A stretch of DNA of 64,000 bases from Isoetes taiwanensis. Its lineage: Eukaryota > Streptophyta > Lycopodiopsida > Isoetales > Isoetaceae. Numbering within the stretch: position 1 is the first letter of the stretch; each line of letters begins with the position of its first letter. Positions 10,196-22,689 of the stretch are shown in pieces. Location of the stretch: positions 11,903,760-11,967,759 of the forward strand of contig JAJEKV010000021.1 in assembly GCA_021234155.1 (NCBI GenBank), in the 5' to 3' direction. A program made the translations under genes and the position numbers. The notes beneath the pieces are model-generated. The model was not told the DNA's origin, made no database searches, and saw only the letters and a list, made by a program, of their open reading frames with translations.

Positions 10196-11875
10196 TATCA
10201 AATTGATGCATGTATAATTCACTGCCACAGATGCACTACTTTCCCATATCTAGTTGCTTGTTTAGTAACGTGGATGCAGAAAACCCTATTTGCTCAGTGA
10301 GACCTGCCAGCTTATCGATAGAGAAAAGAATCCTCTCCCATAATGATTATAAGAGTATAGCAAACCTTGCAATATCAACTTAGAAAGGAAGGCATTTGTT
10401 TGGTATGGATTCGCAAAGGTGGTAAGATTCGCAAATCTACTTACTTAATGCAATTGACGATGATGCTTTCACTGGTGTTAGTACTAGGATCTCGAAAAAG
10501 ATTTTTAACAATATGAGAGGTTTTAGCTATAACTTTATTTTCATGGCTTGGAAATATTGAAGCAACGAGTTTTACAGGGCAGTGATACTACAGATATTTG
10601 AAGGTTCTTGCTAGAATATGATTGCGGATTTCTGCTTCTTTGAGCAGAGTCAGGCACTCGGTAGCGGAAGATAGACGAGGCACTTGGCAATGGGCCATAT
10701 TTCGGAGCATGTATGCTTAAACATAAAACTCATAGAGTTTGGATTTCAATTTAGTCGGTGACTAGTTTTGATATCCAGGATGATTCTTTTGAAGAGCATC
10801 CTTATGTTCAAGCAACCCAGAGAAATTGTTCTTTCACAAAAAGCATTATTGAGAAAAAAATAACATCAATGAGTTATCATGATCAGGGATCATGGTTAGT
10901 TGGCTCACGCTACTGGATAGTGTGGCATAAGCATAAACTAAAAGTTGAGAATAAGTACGGAATTGAAGTGTTGGCTTGTGTTAGTGCTAGAGGGACTAGG
11001 TTGTAACATCTAGGGCAATTACTTAGTGGTTATAGTCAATAAGATAAGATATTCTTTAGGACTATCTAGACCATAAAATAAAGAAAACCTTGGACGAACA
11101 ACGCTTGGGGTAAATGTTGAAAATAAAATCCTTGAATTCTAGAAAGGAATTCTGAAGGGATCTAAAAGGTTTTGTACCTTTGCTTCCTTATAAATACCAA
11201 GTAGGATCTTGGTTGAATCGAGGAAGGTTGGCAGTTTCGAAAAGGCTTCAGATTGAGGTATGGAAAAATCCTTTGAGAATTGCCAAAGGTTGTAGATAAC
11301 GTTAACTGCCATGTACAATCTGGGATTGTTGGGTCAAGAAACTAACCTTTATGAATGTACCTCTGCTTATAAAATCTATAGTTGTACTGTAACCGCATAT
11401 GCTAGCTAACGCAGTTAGAGAGTAAAGTGCAAGTTGCAGTATGGTAAGGTTGAGAATTTATCATGTAAAAGCCACAAAGTATGATTACAAAGCAACTTGT
11501 TAGTTGTTTTAAGGAGTTCTTCTAGGAAGGGCACTTAAAAAGTTGCATGCGCTTAAAAAAAAAAAAGATACAAGTTTGATGATCCGTGTCAAGCTGATAA
11601 GAGTTGTCTTAAGCAAGGCTTAATATGATGCAACTCCAGCTAATTAAGAAGCATGCAACTTCAAGTAGGATCATATGGATTATGGGGGCATGCAATAGAA
11701 TATTGTAGCATACATAAAATGGATTTTAGAAGGTGCCTATAGGAGGATACCAGGGTTAGAATCAATGAATAGACCGAACTACTATGTGATTTTAATAAGT
11801 TTATAATTAAGTGAAGGGCGGACCCTGGGCGGCGACATCTGCCACTTCTGGTTCAAACCGGATAGCGATGGCATA
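10196..11875. other. Non-coding stretch, no supported gene
   Basis: No conserved domain is visible. The only open frame over 80 codons (10758-11006, plus) resembles nothing I recognise and lacks support as a gene. A12 at 11558-11569 is the only notable simple sequence. Confidence 0.4.
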
Positions 11876-12075
11876 GAAGGTGTTATCAGAGAAACTCGAT
11901 GCCTTTTTTGCTCAGATACAATCACGATGGGATGCCGAGGACGTGCGATTGGCAGCTCAAGACATGGAAAAGCTTCAATTATGAGAACATATTAATCAAT
12001 TGCAGAAAGAAATTGGAAGTCTAAAACAAGAGCTGTGAATTACACTGAATTAAAATCTGTGAAAAGCTGGGAACA

Positions 12076-12511
12076 ATGGGCAACTATGTAGAGCAGATTA
12101 TGAGAGAAGAACAAGCCCGTGCCAATACGCGATCAAATATTAAGCTTTTAGGTCTTTCTGAAGAAGAGGCAGATGTGACAAAAGCAGTGAGTGATTTCTT
12201 TGAAAGTACAATGCATTTACATGATCCTAGTTTTGTTAGCTGTTTCCGTGTGGGAAAGAAACAAGAAGGTAAACCGGGGCCAATTATCGTTTCAAAATTT
12301 GCAAGCACGGGATCGAGTCATGTTTAACAGGAGCGAGCTTAAAGGGCAGAAGCTCTGGTTAAATGATGATCTCATGCAGCAACAACAAAAGGAATTTAGG
12401 GATAAGTTGCAGAAGATGCAAGCGTGTAAAGAAGTAGGGAAACATGCATACATTCAACGAGGCAATATATGGGTAAAGGAAAATGGAAGTCAAGCTAAGA
12501 TTTTCGAATAG
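12076..12511 (+). pseudogene. LINE-C ORF1 (RNA-binding protein) remnant
   Basis: Two overlapping plus-strand frames read NTRSNIKLLGLSEEEAD, then FRVGKKQEGKPGPIIVSKF, and after a +1 shift near 12300 RDRVMFNRSELKGQKLWLN and YIQRGNIWVKENG. This matches the layout of L1-type ORF1 proteins: an RRM-like core (N-x-R/K-I-x-G-L; vKF..; r..v...) followed by a C-terminal domain ending in a short basic G-x-I-W-V-K strand. ORF1p normally binds LINE RNA as an RNP. The frameshift breaks the gene. Confidence 0.75.
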
Positions 12512-12530
12512 GAATTCGGAACCCTCAGAT

Positions 12531-13440
12531 GTATGATTTGGAATATTAAAGGTTTTAATAAGAGAAAACAAATTACAATATTGCATCTATTTTTGAAGCT
12601 GTGGATTTTTTTGTTCTTCTAGAAACTTGGAAACATGAGAGGTTTATGGCGGCTAGAAAACGAGTGTCTGGAGGCCTCTGTGCTTTGTATTATTCTTTTA
12701 GTTTGTGACGACAAAGAAACATTTGGTGTTAGTCTCTTAGGAGGCTTATGTTTAAAGTGATGGTGCAGACAGTTGTGCTTTATGGTTGCCCAGCTTGGGG
12801 ACCAGGTTTGGCCAGGGCAAAGTGGATGGAAATTGAACAGGTGCAGATTAGATTTTTGTTAGAAGAGCTGGGGATAAAAGTCCAAACTCCTTATGAGATG
12901 TTATTATCAGAGGCATGATTGTATCTGCTGGAGGTGGAAACGTTGTTTCAAACTCTTACCTACTACCAGAGGGTATATAGCATGGATGGTAGTAGGATAC
13001 CTAAGCAAGCCTTGATAGAATCCCAAACACAGCGTCATGTAGGGTGGTATAATCACCTTGTGGATTGGGCAGCTTTCTGGGATATGGGGCTTGATGATCT
13101 CCCAGATACAGATGTGGGTTTACGTGCATATGTGAATGAGCGGGCATTACAGAAGATGTGGCCAACCGACGATATTGGAGTAAAAGGAAATTTCTTTAGA
13201 CAAGAAGTTAATGTTATGGTAGTATATGGAGAGCAAGCCTACCTAAAGATGGAGCCTAGCAAAAAAAGAACGACAATTAAATGCTAAATTAAGACTTAGT
13301 TCTCACTATTTGCAGATTGAAAATGGACGAGAGCAAGGGATCCCAAGGGAGTTGCGTTTTCGCCCATGTTGTTTTGAAGCACAAGTGGACGATGAAGACC
13401 ATGCATTGATTAGATGTTCGGCCTTTGAGCATATCTGAGA
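12531..13440 (+). pseudogene. LINE-C ORF2 remnants: endonuclease start and RT C-terminus
   Basis: CMIWNIKGFNKRKQI at about 12533 is the start of an AP endonuclease (W-N-x-x-G). FVLLETWKHERF follows near 12612. At 12755-12915 the frame reads VVLYGCPAWGPGLARAKWM and then EIEQVQIRFLLEELGIK, the region after the RT thumb in plant LINEs. It ends with a Cys-rich segment RPCCFEAQVDDEDHALIRCS (about 13362-13422). The jump from endonuclease to post-RT sequence within about 100 bp shows that more than 2 kb of ORF2 is deleted. Confidence 0.8.
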
Positions 13441-13937
13441 AAGTCATCATATCGCAGCGTAGCGAGGGTTAGGTTCTTTACATCAAAATCTAAATTTCGG
13501 CGTATAAAGTTAAAAATACATATTTTTGACAAGAACATATTTTCGTATTTTTTTAGTTCTTTGGCCAAAAAAAAAATTCGGCGTCTGTGAAACCTTCTAA
13601 AGCGTATATGAGAAGTTTTTTCGCGTATGCGAAACGATTGAAAAAGTGCGTGTACATGCGAAAAAAAAAAAAAAAATTGTTTTCGGCGTATCTTTTATAT
13701 TCTTGAAAAAGCTTTCACGTACGCGGTTTAGAAGGTTTTGCATACGCAAAATTCAAATTTCAAATTTGTACGAGATTTTTTTTTTCCGTGTACTCTCCAT
13801 CAGATCTCGGAGCATATCTTTATGAATATCTTAAATCTAGAAATGAGCTAGTAGCTCTATATAGGGTGAACCTTTGTTGATTAATACTGTTATTTCTATT
13901 TTCGCTGATGGACCTGAGGGTCTGAAGGCGTGACGAT

Positions 13938-13965
13938 GAATAAATAAATAAATAAATAAATAAAG
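13938..13965 (+). repeat. (AATA)n tail of LINE-C
   Basis: Seven consecutive AATA-type units follow the GGACCTGAGGGTCTGAAGGC 3' end of the LINE. Short tandem tails of this kind mark the 3' end of many plant and animal LINEs. Confidence 0.85.
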
Positions 13966-15555
13966 CTTTACGAATTATTGAGGTCGATTAGAGAACCTCA
14001 ATACCTCTTATTTGAAAACGAGAATGTCAGTCGAGCTAGATTCCTGAAGGAATTTACTCTACATACAACTAGAAGTTGTGAATACATCTTATTACCCAGT
14101 ATGTTCAAGCGGGGCTTGGGGTAAAACATATGGATTGTACTTTATAATTTGGGCTTGTATAGATATTTTAGTAATACCCTAATTTATAAAGTAAGATGTA
14201 TATTATGCTTGGCACTAATATTGGATCCTATCTATGATTTCCCACTGATATAGTTATTCATTTTCGAGAGATGATCTTAGTAAGGGGCAAGTCGTATAAG
14301 AATAGTTTCGCCTCTAAGAGTGTCTTGGAGTTGAAATTTTTTTTGGGCTTGGTTACCAATGGTTGAAAGTGTATGGTCAGATTCTGGGAAATTGAAGCTC
14401 CATATAAGCCTCTTGAATAGAGTTCAAGTATTGGTTGGGTCAAGTACAAAGGAAAGCTTTTGACGAGGTCAAGAAGCTATAGTACTGATGGACCAATTTA
14501 AAGTTGCAATTGACTTAGGTAAGTCATGTGATTCAAGACACTTGATAAGGATTGTGCTATTGAGCAAAGTCGAGAATGACTGGAATTAGCTCTAAGCTAA
14601 AGCAAGAAAAGTAAGGCTATGCACAACAAGAACCTCTAATGAGTATGGAGAACATGTTGGTATCACTGGATAACCAAGATCCATGTAATTCCATCAGTTG
14701 TTTAGAGTCTTCAGGGCCAATTAGCCGTGCTAGATGGAATTGCTTGGCTTTTTACATAAACTCTATATTAACATCAAACACATATATGGATGGACACCAT
14801 ATTGGTCACTTATGATGCAATGGCTTTTAAGAGATCATTGGCGCCTATTGAAAAGATCATTTAAGGATAACAAAGTCTAATGACTTATGTCAAGTGAGAC
14901 AGTATTTCTTGATGAGGAATCTACTGAATCCCTAAGGAAAAGGGATCACAAATTGGAATGTGAATACACCAAAATTGGTGATTAAAGGGTTTACATAATA
15001 CGGATATGTAGGTTGTCAGGCTTAGGAAGAAAATTTTCCTAGAGGAATGACTTTAAGCTGACAGGGCCAGGCATGCCATGGAATAGTTAACAAAGCCCAT
15101 AAAGGGTAGAGTCTGAACCACCACCACTTGTTATCAAAGTAGTATACATGTATGTAAGGATTCTCGATAATGCTTGGAGCAAGAGAATCAACTCTGGGAG
15201 TTGGGATAGAGAATCCAATTGGAATTCACGAATAGCCACAATTGGTATATTGACTACTTAGGAGCAAGGTCTCAAAAAATGCAAGAATATTGAATTCACA
15301 TTGGTTATTGAATTCCCATGACTAGTATCAGGTACTTAGTTTCACTAAGTGTGAACTAATAGAGAAGCAGGGCTTACACTCTAGTCCAAACTATTGGTAA
15401 ACGTGTTATAAAGAACCCGGGGTTCTTGTGAGGAAGGATAGACATAAAGATTCCAACTGGGTATTATAATATCAATGGCAAGGCAAGAACCTTAGGACCA
15501 TTAGTCAAAGAGGTCCCAATATGCTGGGCTCAGGAAGGGTCAATGAAAGACAGCA
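13966..15555. other. Degenerate region, probably remnant of a chromovirus
   Basis: No reading frame longer than about 60 codons is convincing. It immediately precedes integrase/chromodomain remnants, so it probably holds decayed pol sequence, but I could not recognise individual motifs. Confidence 0.3.
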
Positions 15556-15830
15556 TATGAGTCGAGTTAGAACTTGTGAATGGATTAGGAGTGCGCACCC
15601 TATTCCACAAACTCAAGAAAGCAATATTATCCAAGAATCGTGACAATACTCCTAGCCCTTAGCTATGAGGTAACTCCTGAGGCGATTCTAGATGCTCGTA
15701 TCAAAAGCTATGCAATTTGAGATATTGCTGAGCACTTGATCTTGTGGCGAGGTCCTTCACTTCCCGATGCCACATGGGAGAATGAAGAGTACATGCAGCA
15801 AAATCCTCAACTGACTCAAAGACCGTAAAG
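15556..15830 (+). pseudogene. Chromodomain and integrase tail of a chromovirus
   Basis: The plus strand reads FHKLKKAILSKN (like the F-H-V-S-x-L-K-K-A integrase tail of plant chromoviruses). After a frameshift it reads YEVTPEAILDARIKSYA and then HLILWRGPSLPDATWENEEY. The pattern PEAIL-x-x-R, L-x-x-W-x-G, DATWE-x-x is that of the C-terminal chromodomain of Ty3/gypsy chromoviruses, which targets integration by reading histone marks. A stop codon and a frameshift interrupt it. Confidence 0.75.
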
Positions 15831-15935
15831 GCCATGGAAGTATTAATAGAGTCCAAATGAGGACAGTTACCTATAATAATGAATTATGTACTTGCATCAG
15901 GATTGCAAGTAGGACGTCCGTAAAGAATGAGCTAT

Positions 15936-16150
15936 GAAACCATGGTCACGTGGTGACCTAGGGAACGGGTTTCTGAAGGGAGTAGATGACGAAACCATGG
16001 TCACAGGATGACCCGAGGAAAGGGTTTCGAAAGGGACTAGATGATGAAACCATGGCCACAAGGTGACCCAAGGAAAGGGTTTCGAAAGGGACTAGATGAC
16101 GAAACCATGGTCACAAGGTGAATCCAAGGAATGGGTTTCAAAACCATATA
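15936..16150 (+). repeat. Tandem repeat, 55-bp unit, about four copies
   Basis: Units starting GAAACCATGGTCAC begin at 15936, 15991, 16046 and 16101, an exact 55-bp spacing. Each contains GGTGACC-type and GGGTTTC motifs. The array lies between the chromodomain and the probable 3' LTR, a place where plant gypsy elements often carry tandem repeats. Confidence 0.9.
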
Positions 16151-16154
16151 CTCC

Positions 16155-16920
16155 GATAATCCTTGGGGGGCAAGGATTTGAAGGGGGAAACAATTTTAAT
16201 AAGAGACTAACATAAAAACAAACCTAAGGTTATTAATGCCTTATTAAAGTATGATGTGGGGCCACCCGATTGGGTGTGCCTTTTCAAAAGCCAACGATGG
16301 CTTCCTCCTTACGCCTGACAGGTTTGAAGGGCCTACCATGGATTCAAGCGATGCCGGGAGAGGATGCAGGCTGACCCAGATGGGCGAATGCATTTCGGCC
16401 CTTGGGCTTACTATAGAGAACCAATTTTGGGAAAATAGTGCCCTATTTAAGAATTTGGGATTTCCTGCGAGAGGGAGCAACTTTTTGAGCAGGAGGCTTC
16501 TAATTTCCTCTCGAAGCGCTTTCTTCTTGATTTCATTATGCATCATTACGAGTCGGGGACTATGTAACTTGTTATGTGGAAGGCTAACAAAGGAGCCTAT
16601 TCTGGCTTTGGCGGGGAAGCGGGCTACTGCAGCTGACCGAGGGGCGGCTCACGGTTGCCTACTGGAGTAACTTTGCTCTGAAGCGAGGAATAAGCGACTT
16701 GTTCGCCTTCCACGACGTCAAGCAAAGAACAGCGATGAAGAAAAGAACAGCGATGAAGATGCAACGACCGGATCTGGCAGGTTGCCTCAAGAATGATGAG
16801 CCATTTGCTATTTTTGAAAAGAATGGCAGCCACATGGCAGCTTTGCATTGGATCATAGCCAAGAATGCACACCTACTTTGCTTGACGTGGGGGGGTCAGG
16901 GTTTCCGAGGGAAGAGGCGG
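16155..16920 (+). mobile_element. Probable 3' polypurine tract and LTR of the chromovirus
   Basis: A purine-rich run at 16165-16190 (TTGGGGGGCAAGGATTTGAAG then GGGGGAAA) immediately downstream of the pol remnant looks like the polypurine tract that primes plus-strand synthesis. The sequence after it would be the 3' LTR. An open frame at 16251-16670 (139 codons) has no known domain and is probably LTR sequence. A 15-bp duplication (AAGAACAGCGATGAA) occurs at 16724-16755. The LTR end was not located. Confidence 0.4.
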
Positions 16921-19587
16921 TAGACGTAGTTTGATGCGGTTTGTTGCTCCATTGCAAATAAGATCCATTTCATAAAGAACTAAATAGATTTACTTCTTAT
17001 TCTTGTTAACCGACAAGTTGAGCTATGCCCTCGACTTGTAACAAAAGTTATTCTCGAGTGTGATGCCTGAGAACGTGATCGACATCCGATAGATCTCATG
17101 GATTTTGTAGGTGATCCAGGGTTTTCCTGCTCATACACTGCGATGTAGAATGTCTCAATGTCTTCCCTTGTTTTCCTTGCAGTCTCGACGAGAGTTTCCA
17201 TCATTGTGACTGGTTTGGCTTAGCGTGTGGCATTCTTGTTGTCTTCCACATTTTTGTTAACGAAAACAATTACATTAAGACTATGTTGCTCTAGCTTCTC
17301 TTCCAAGTCTAGGCAAATGCACATTCTAGATGATTGCTAGATTTAAATATTCAATTCAGCATTTAAGTTATATGAGGTATCACCTATATATTCTTGCTTA
17401 AAGAAGAATTACAACATGGATTAAGATAGGCTAGGCCTCTTAATTTAAGTTACTACTCTATCGTGTACCTAAGATGCAAGCTGTTGTTGTGGATGAAATG
17501 TTGAAATCATGGCAATGATCTCACCATTGCATTTTTATTTCTGGATTTTCAAAAATTTTCAAGAAATTCCCACTTTGCAAGTGCGCAAGTTGGACAGAAA
17601 CACGAAAGAAAATGTTTTTCTTTAACCGGCGTTTATAGTAGATAGATAGATATATTATTGTTTATAGTGAAGATGCCCTTTTATTTCTTATATCCAACTC
17701 AACAGGGATGAAGATTTATAATGCATATCACAATGTATATGATTTATACAAAGTACAACATTAATTTCCTTTTGAGTCTTTTGGGAAGGAAATCTTTATC
17801 TTTGCCTGATCTTTGGCATATGCTATCCTTCTTAGTGAGATTACTTAAATTCAAGGATGAGTAGCAGCCTCTAAGGCTGATGGCATCTCCCCGCTTACAT
17901 GTGCAAGTGCTAAGAGGTTATTAGGTCCATCCTAGAAGGCTGGGATGAGCTTCATCTCCACCAGATGACTTGCCCCATGTTGCACTTTATCCTCTTAAGT
18001 CTTGATAACAGTGTGAGTGCATAAAGCCTCACATGTGATGTTTGACTCTCTGGCGAAAGAGTTCTATTGACAAAGTAAACATCCTTCGGATTGAAGGCTA
18101 AGGCAAATACCTTGCCATCCTCTTGAGGCTTGCTTCTTTCTGTAGTGGTGCCAGCATCCTGCTCCACATCTGAGTCTTCATCTATGGCTATCTTAATCTC
18201 TTTCTATTTCTTTGAAAAGGTTATTTCTTCTCCTTCTTTCATTTTTTTTTTTGCCTTGCTTTTCCTTTTCTTCCGTTGTTGGCGACCTTGGCGGTGGGGG
18301 GAATCATGTTTTACACTTTGATCACATTTACCCATGAAGCGATGCAGAACAATTGCACCCATCCATTAGTGCACATCACCTCATAATTAAATAGACAGTA
18401 GAGGAGCGTCAGAGCATCATATATGAATGTTGCAAGATGGGAGCCATTGAAGACGGATGTCACATTCTTCAAATTTGCTTGATGTTCACTAGTATTCGAG
18501 TACGATATGTTGACCTGATTACACTTAATCAGATGTTATATTTGCTTCTGTAGGCGCTTATAGTAATGGCATTATCACCATTATTCCTAGCGAGATGAAC
18601 TAATTTTTGCACCATCACATAGATATGTGCAAATGTAAGGCAAAGTCAAGATATTCACTCATTAAAGAGTAGAAGACAAAGTCAAGACTATAATCGAATA
18701 CATTAATCTACTCATATGGATTTACAATTGAACCTGTAGATTTGTTGCTTAGCATGGTTCGAAAATAAGATATTCATCCATCAAAAATTTGTCTACGTCT
18801 CTTATTTTCCGATTGCTTAATTAAATATTTTTTCAGCATCACATTCTGGGCAAAATAAAATTTAAGTGGCAAAAGAAAGGAGATTTTTTCGTAGAAGGTA
18901 AATATCTGGAAAATAAAATAGGCAGGCGGCATTTTTTTAAATGATTTAGTTAAGTTTATAATTTTATTTTCTCATCAGCATTTTGGTTTTTACGTTTTCT
19001 TTCAATTTCTTGAATGATAGCAGCGGCCAATTTCTTCAACTACAATGGCAGGTAGAGCTCTGGCGTGACAAACTTCCATATGATTTACTCTCTTTTCCTC
19101 TCTTCCCTATTAATTCTAGGGGTTTTGCAATTAGAAAGGGAGAGCAGGAAAGCGAGCAAATTCTTACTCTCTTCTCCTTCAGCATAGAGCTGCTGCTACT
19201 GTCATATCGATTTGTTTAGAGGTAAAGGAACTGGTCACAAATGCAATAGCTGAATGATGTTTGTAACATCTTTAAAATTCATTCTCTTGTTTATTTTTAT
19301 TTGCATTTGAGGATATTTGCTTTGCTCAGGCTGTAGAAGATTAAAGAGATTGCAGTTTCAGTTTGGTATGTACAACAATTTTATGAAGTACAGATTCATT
19401 TTGGTCATGAAATATCAATAGAATCAGAATGCGAACTGGGGAACTTTGTTAAAACCATAGATTGGTCACCTTACTGGTAAGAGAATAATTGTTCTTCATG
19501 ATTTTTTGTACTTGAGGACTTCTGCGGATAGTAAAAAGAAATTAGAACCTTATCTAGCATATGTGGTAATGAGAACCTTATCTAGCG
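16921..19587. other. Non-coding stretch, nothing recognised
   Basis: Short minus-strand open frames at 16980-17204 and 17952-18167 and several plus-strand ones carry no motif I can assign. A T12 run lies at 18242-18253. I see no RNA gene or clear repeat. Confidence 0.4.
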
Positions 19588-19612
19588 ATGAGAATAGAAT
19601 AGAATAGAATAG
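19588..19612 (+). repeat. (GAATA)n microsatellite
   Basis: Pure AGAAT/GAATA repeats, about five units. It lies about 320 bp beyond the recognisable end of LINE-A and could be a LINE tail in minus orientation, but the link is not shown. Confidence 0.8.
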
Positions 19613-19929
19613 ATTTTTTATCGTCCATGGAGACCGAGAGCTTTATCTATTCGTTAAGATGACTAGGGAATGGGATAATGCTTTGTTAGCTTGATCAATG
19701 CAACGAAGCTAAACTCAAGATCAAGAACTACAAGAACTCAGGCAAATCTCAAGGTATATGGGATAGGCTAAACTTCACTCAACTAGCATTATACATCACT
19801 CACATAATCATACTATCATCATTATATTGCACTAATTCACAAACTTCATTTGAGATTAGATAAATTGAGAAAAAAGTTCAAGAGAATTACAAATCATACT
19901 TAAAATATTACCATAGTGTAAGCGAGGTG

Positions 19930-20159
19930 AGGGAAACGAGTATCATCCATGCTGACCACCTTCTAGAAGTAGACGATGTGTCTGTCAAGGTCTCCTCTTT
20001 GAAGAGGCAAGAAACCTGTTTCCTGCAACAGTATCTGGTATGGGACTGTGGACTTCACCCCCAGGGCTCGTGCCAAGAAAGCTTTCTGCACCTGCTCCAA
20101 GTCATTCCAAGTGGCGAGGGAAATCACTGGGCCCCAGACCTCGACCTTGAATAGCACCT
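19930..20159 (-). pseudogene. LINE-A post-RT segment
   Basis: It reads VEVWGPVISLATWNDLEQVQ, then ALGVKSTVPYQILLQETGFL. This is the conserved segment after the RT thumb in plant LINEs and is directly comparable with LINE-B at 42850-43070. It stops at about 19930, where LINE-B continues. Confidence 0.85.
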
Positions 20160-21735
20160 TGAATAGGTGCGATTGGTGGGCCCAATCATACAGCTGCATA
20201 GAGTCCCTTCTAACCTGCTGCGGCTCGCAGCCGAATGGAATTGTCCCAGTTCATGGCCGACGGGAACTCCACCCCCAAATATTTGTAAGCAGACACCACT
20301 TTAACATTTTGGCCACGATAAGTGAGGATTGGAGGCGTTGGCTGGCGTGCGGACAACACCAGAACCACCTTGGTTTTGGCTAAGTCGACGCGCATGTCAG
20401 TCACCTGGCAAAACGTGTCCAAGGCATCGAGATGGCGTTGCATATCTGCCCGAGTATGTGCTAGGAGGTACACATCATCAACATAGATCAGCTGCCTGAT
20501 GATCTGGTGTAGGAGGTGAGCCCCAGTGCCTCCATTATCAGTGAGCCATCTCTATAGCTGATCAATATACATGCCAAATAGTGTGGGAGAGAGAGGGCAT
20601 CCCTGGTGGACCCCGATACTTCTCTCGAATATGGTCGGCCGGTGCATGTCTCATGTTGCAGCCGGCCGGTGCATGTCTCATATAACCTCTACACTACGTT
20701 GTGCAGTTCGGTAGGGACGTCTAGCTGCTGCAATCTTGCCCACAGCTTTTCCCGAGGCACAATGTCAAAAGCCTTGGCGAAGTCTACGAAATAGCTATAT
20801 AGATCTTGCCGATGGTTCCTGTTGTCCTCAATCAAAGTCGGCAGCGTGAAGATATGATCTATGGTTGAGTGCCTCGGCCTGAATCCTGCCTGTGTGAGTG
20901 CCTGCACTTTTGTTGCTTCACCATCCTGTCAACTGCCGCTCGAGGATCCCGGCGAAGAGCTTTGCAAACACTGAGCTGATCATGATAGTCCAGTAATTGG
21001 CGGGCAATGGGGTCTCCCCGCATTGTAGATTGGGACAACCACGCTAGTGGTCCATTATGGGGAAAACCTTCTTGCAATGCCTTGTTGAACATGTCGGTCG
21101 ACCGGTGCTATGGATGGTCCTGCCGACTTGAGAGTAACTTTTGCGCATGCCATCAAAAGTCTGGTGCTTTCCCATTGGCTAGGCGTTGCGCCCCTGCGTC
21201 ACCTCCGCCCTCTGTGATTTCTAGTCTTGGGCCCGCTGGTATCTTTGCCCTGCATCCTCGGGGTTGTAGAGCTGCTGTAGGTATTGCCCCCACTGGTCTG
21301 GAGTGATGTTTCCCGTGGGTGGCACTGGCCTCCTGAGCACTCTCCGCTAGAAGGTCCTGAGATGACGTTCCAGGAGGAAGAACATTTCCTGTTGATGGGC
21401 TGCAATGTACCTGGCCTTTCTAGCCTTGAGGAAAGTCGCGGTATTGTTTGATTGCATCCGAAGCGTAGGAGAGTGCGTGACTTGGCGGAGCCAGCGTTTG
21501 CGTTCTTTGCACTCGGCATTGGTTACGCGAAAAGGCCATAGCTCTTGAGGTTTGCCGGGGGCGACTTCTCCCAAAACACATCTCTGCAGTAACCCTGAGG
21601 ACGTCAATGAGCCTGCTTGCCTGCTGCTCCAGTGTTGAGCATTGCAAGATGCCTGCCAGATCCTCCATAAGCATCTGGGAGTAAGTAGGAGCGCGCTCAT
21701 AGTCCAGTCTGAGCTGGGGCATACGAGGAGGTGTT
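20160..21735 (-). pseudogene. LINE-A reverse transcriptase
   Basis: After a linker (PQLRLDYERAPTYSQMLMED, FLLERH and similar), the RT shows MFNKALQEGFP, AGFRPRHSTIDHIFTL, YFVDFAKAFDIVPREKLW (block with first catalytic Asp, about 20790), GCPLSPTLFGMYIDQL (about 20590), LIYVDDVYLLAH (YVDD active site, about 20470), MRVDLAKTKVVLVL and AYKYLGVEF. These are blocks of the non-LTR RT. Several frameshifts and a stop break the protein. Confidence 0.92.
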
Positions 21736-21739
21736 TAAT

Positions 21740-22525
21740 AGGCGTCTGGGGCAACCTGCCAAGCCAACTGCAAGTAGAGCGGCAGGTGGTTTGAGTCCAC
21801 CTTCTCATCCCTACCAGCTGTTCCCACTTGAAAATATTTGATGAGGTGCATGTCCTGCTCGGCCACCAAAACATAGTCTATTACTCTGGACCCACCTCCA
21901 TGGTTCTCCTGCGTGCAAATGTGCTGGCTGGAGGACGACCACTGTGCTAGCCCATTGCAAATCACTAGGTCAAAGATACTGCAGAGCAACAACAACTGCC
22001 TCCCATAGCGTGAGACCTGAATGTCAGCTGATGCCCGTGGCCAAGTTGCAACACATCATCTGTCAGAGGGTCAAATCTCATCGGTTGTTTCGTGCCAGTG
22101 CAGGCATTGAAGTCTCCAACGAGCATGACCCTACCCTCCTGCTTATGCTGTTGTATGTCATCATATAGATCGACATAGGGCTGCAACCTATCCACACCCG
22201 GATGGTTGTGATAGAAGTTGCTCTCGGCATATGGGAAGTAGCAGGCCGCCACAAAGAAAGGGCTACCACTACAATTCCGCCGCAGCGCACCCACATGTAC
22301 GTTATGTTTGTCTATCTTACATTGGGGAAATTGATTGTGCCAGTATTGTCCGGTAGTAGCGATGGTATCCTGGCAAGTCGGGTAGTCTATGTCCAGCATG
22401 CTCACATGTTTCCATGAGGAAGATGAGGTCTATATCGGTGGCAACTGAGCTGAGATTTGTCTCCCTTCTGCCATGGGAAGCCCCGACAATTCCAAGAGAC
22501 CATGCGCAGGCACAATCCCTATTTG
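21740..22525 (-). pseudogene. LINE-A AP-like endonuclease
   Basis: The domain opens with SWNCRGFPW (about 22505), followed by DIDLIFLMETCEHAG (catalytic Glu), SPFFVAACYFPYAESNFY, GRVMLVGDFNACTG (catalytic D-x-N near 22110), SRVIDYVLVAEQD and DSNHLPLYL (terminal SDH-like motif near 21790). These are the canonical motifs of the endonuclease that nicks the target for target-primed reverse transcription. Two frameshifts lie between the motifs. The core residues are recognisable in each piece. Confidence 0.88.
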
Positions 22526-22689
22526 TTGGCAGGAGCTGCAGCAGTAGGTTTGGCGGTGGCAGCACAAGGGGTGGTGGTGGAGGTGGAGGCGGCATTTGAT
22601 ATGTTGATAGTTGCGGGTGAGGCCATTGCGATGGGATGTGCGAGATGGGGTTGCTTGGAAGGGCCTCGGCGTTTGAGGTACACCGTCGG

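Larger units (their letters stand above)
11880..13965 (+). mobile_element. LINE-C, internally deleted non-LTR retrotransposon
   Basis: In order on the plus strand are an ORF1 remnant (coiled-coil-like lysine/glutamine-rich stretch near 11950-12040, then 12076-12511), the first residues of an AP-type endonuclease (about 12540-12690), the C-terminal part of the reverse transcriptase ORF (about 12755-13440), a 3' untranslated region and an (AATA)n tail (13938-13965). The central endonuclease and all RT catalytic motifs are missing. Tetranucleotide tails are typical of target-primed LINE insertions. It is a different lineage from LINE-A and LINE-B. Confidence 0.85.

Noticed and set aside
15936-16150. 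Evenly spaced repeats that could suggest a CRISPR array
   Set aside because: The whole 55-bp unit is repeated without unique spacers, in plant DNA next to a retroelement; it is a simple tandem repeat.
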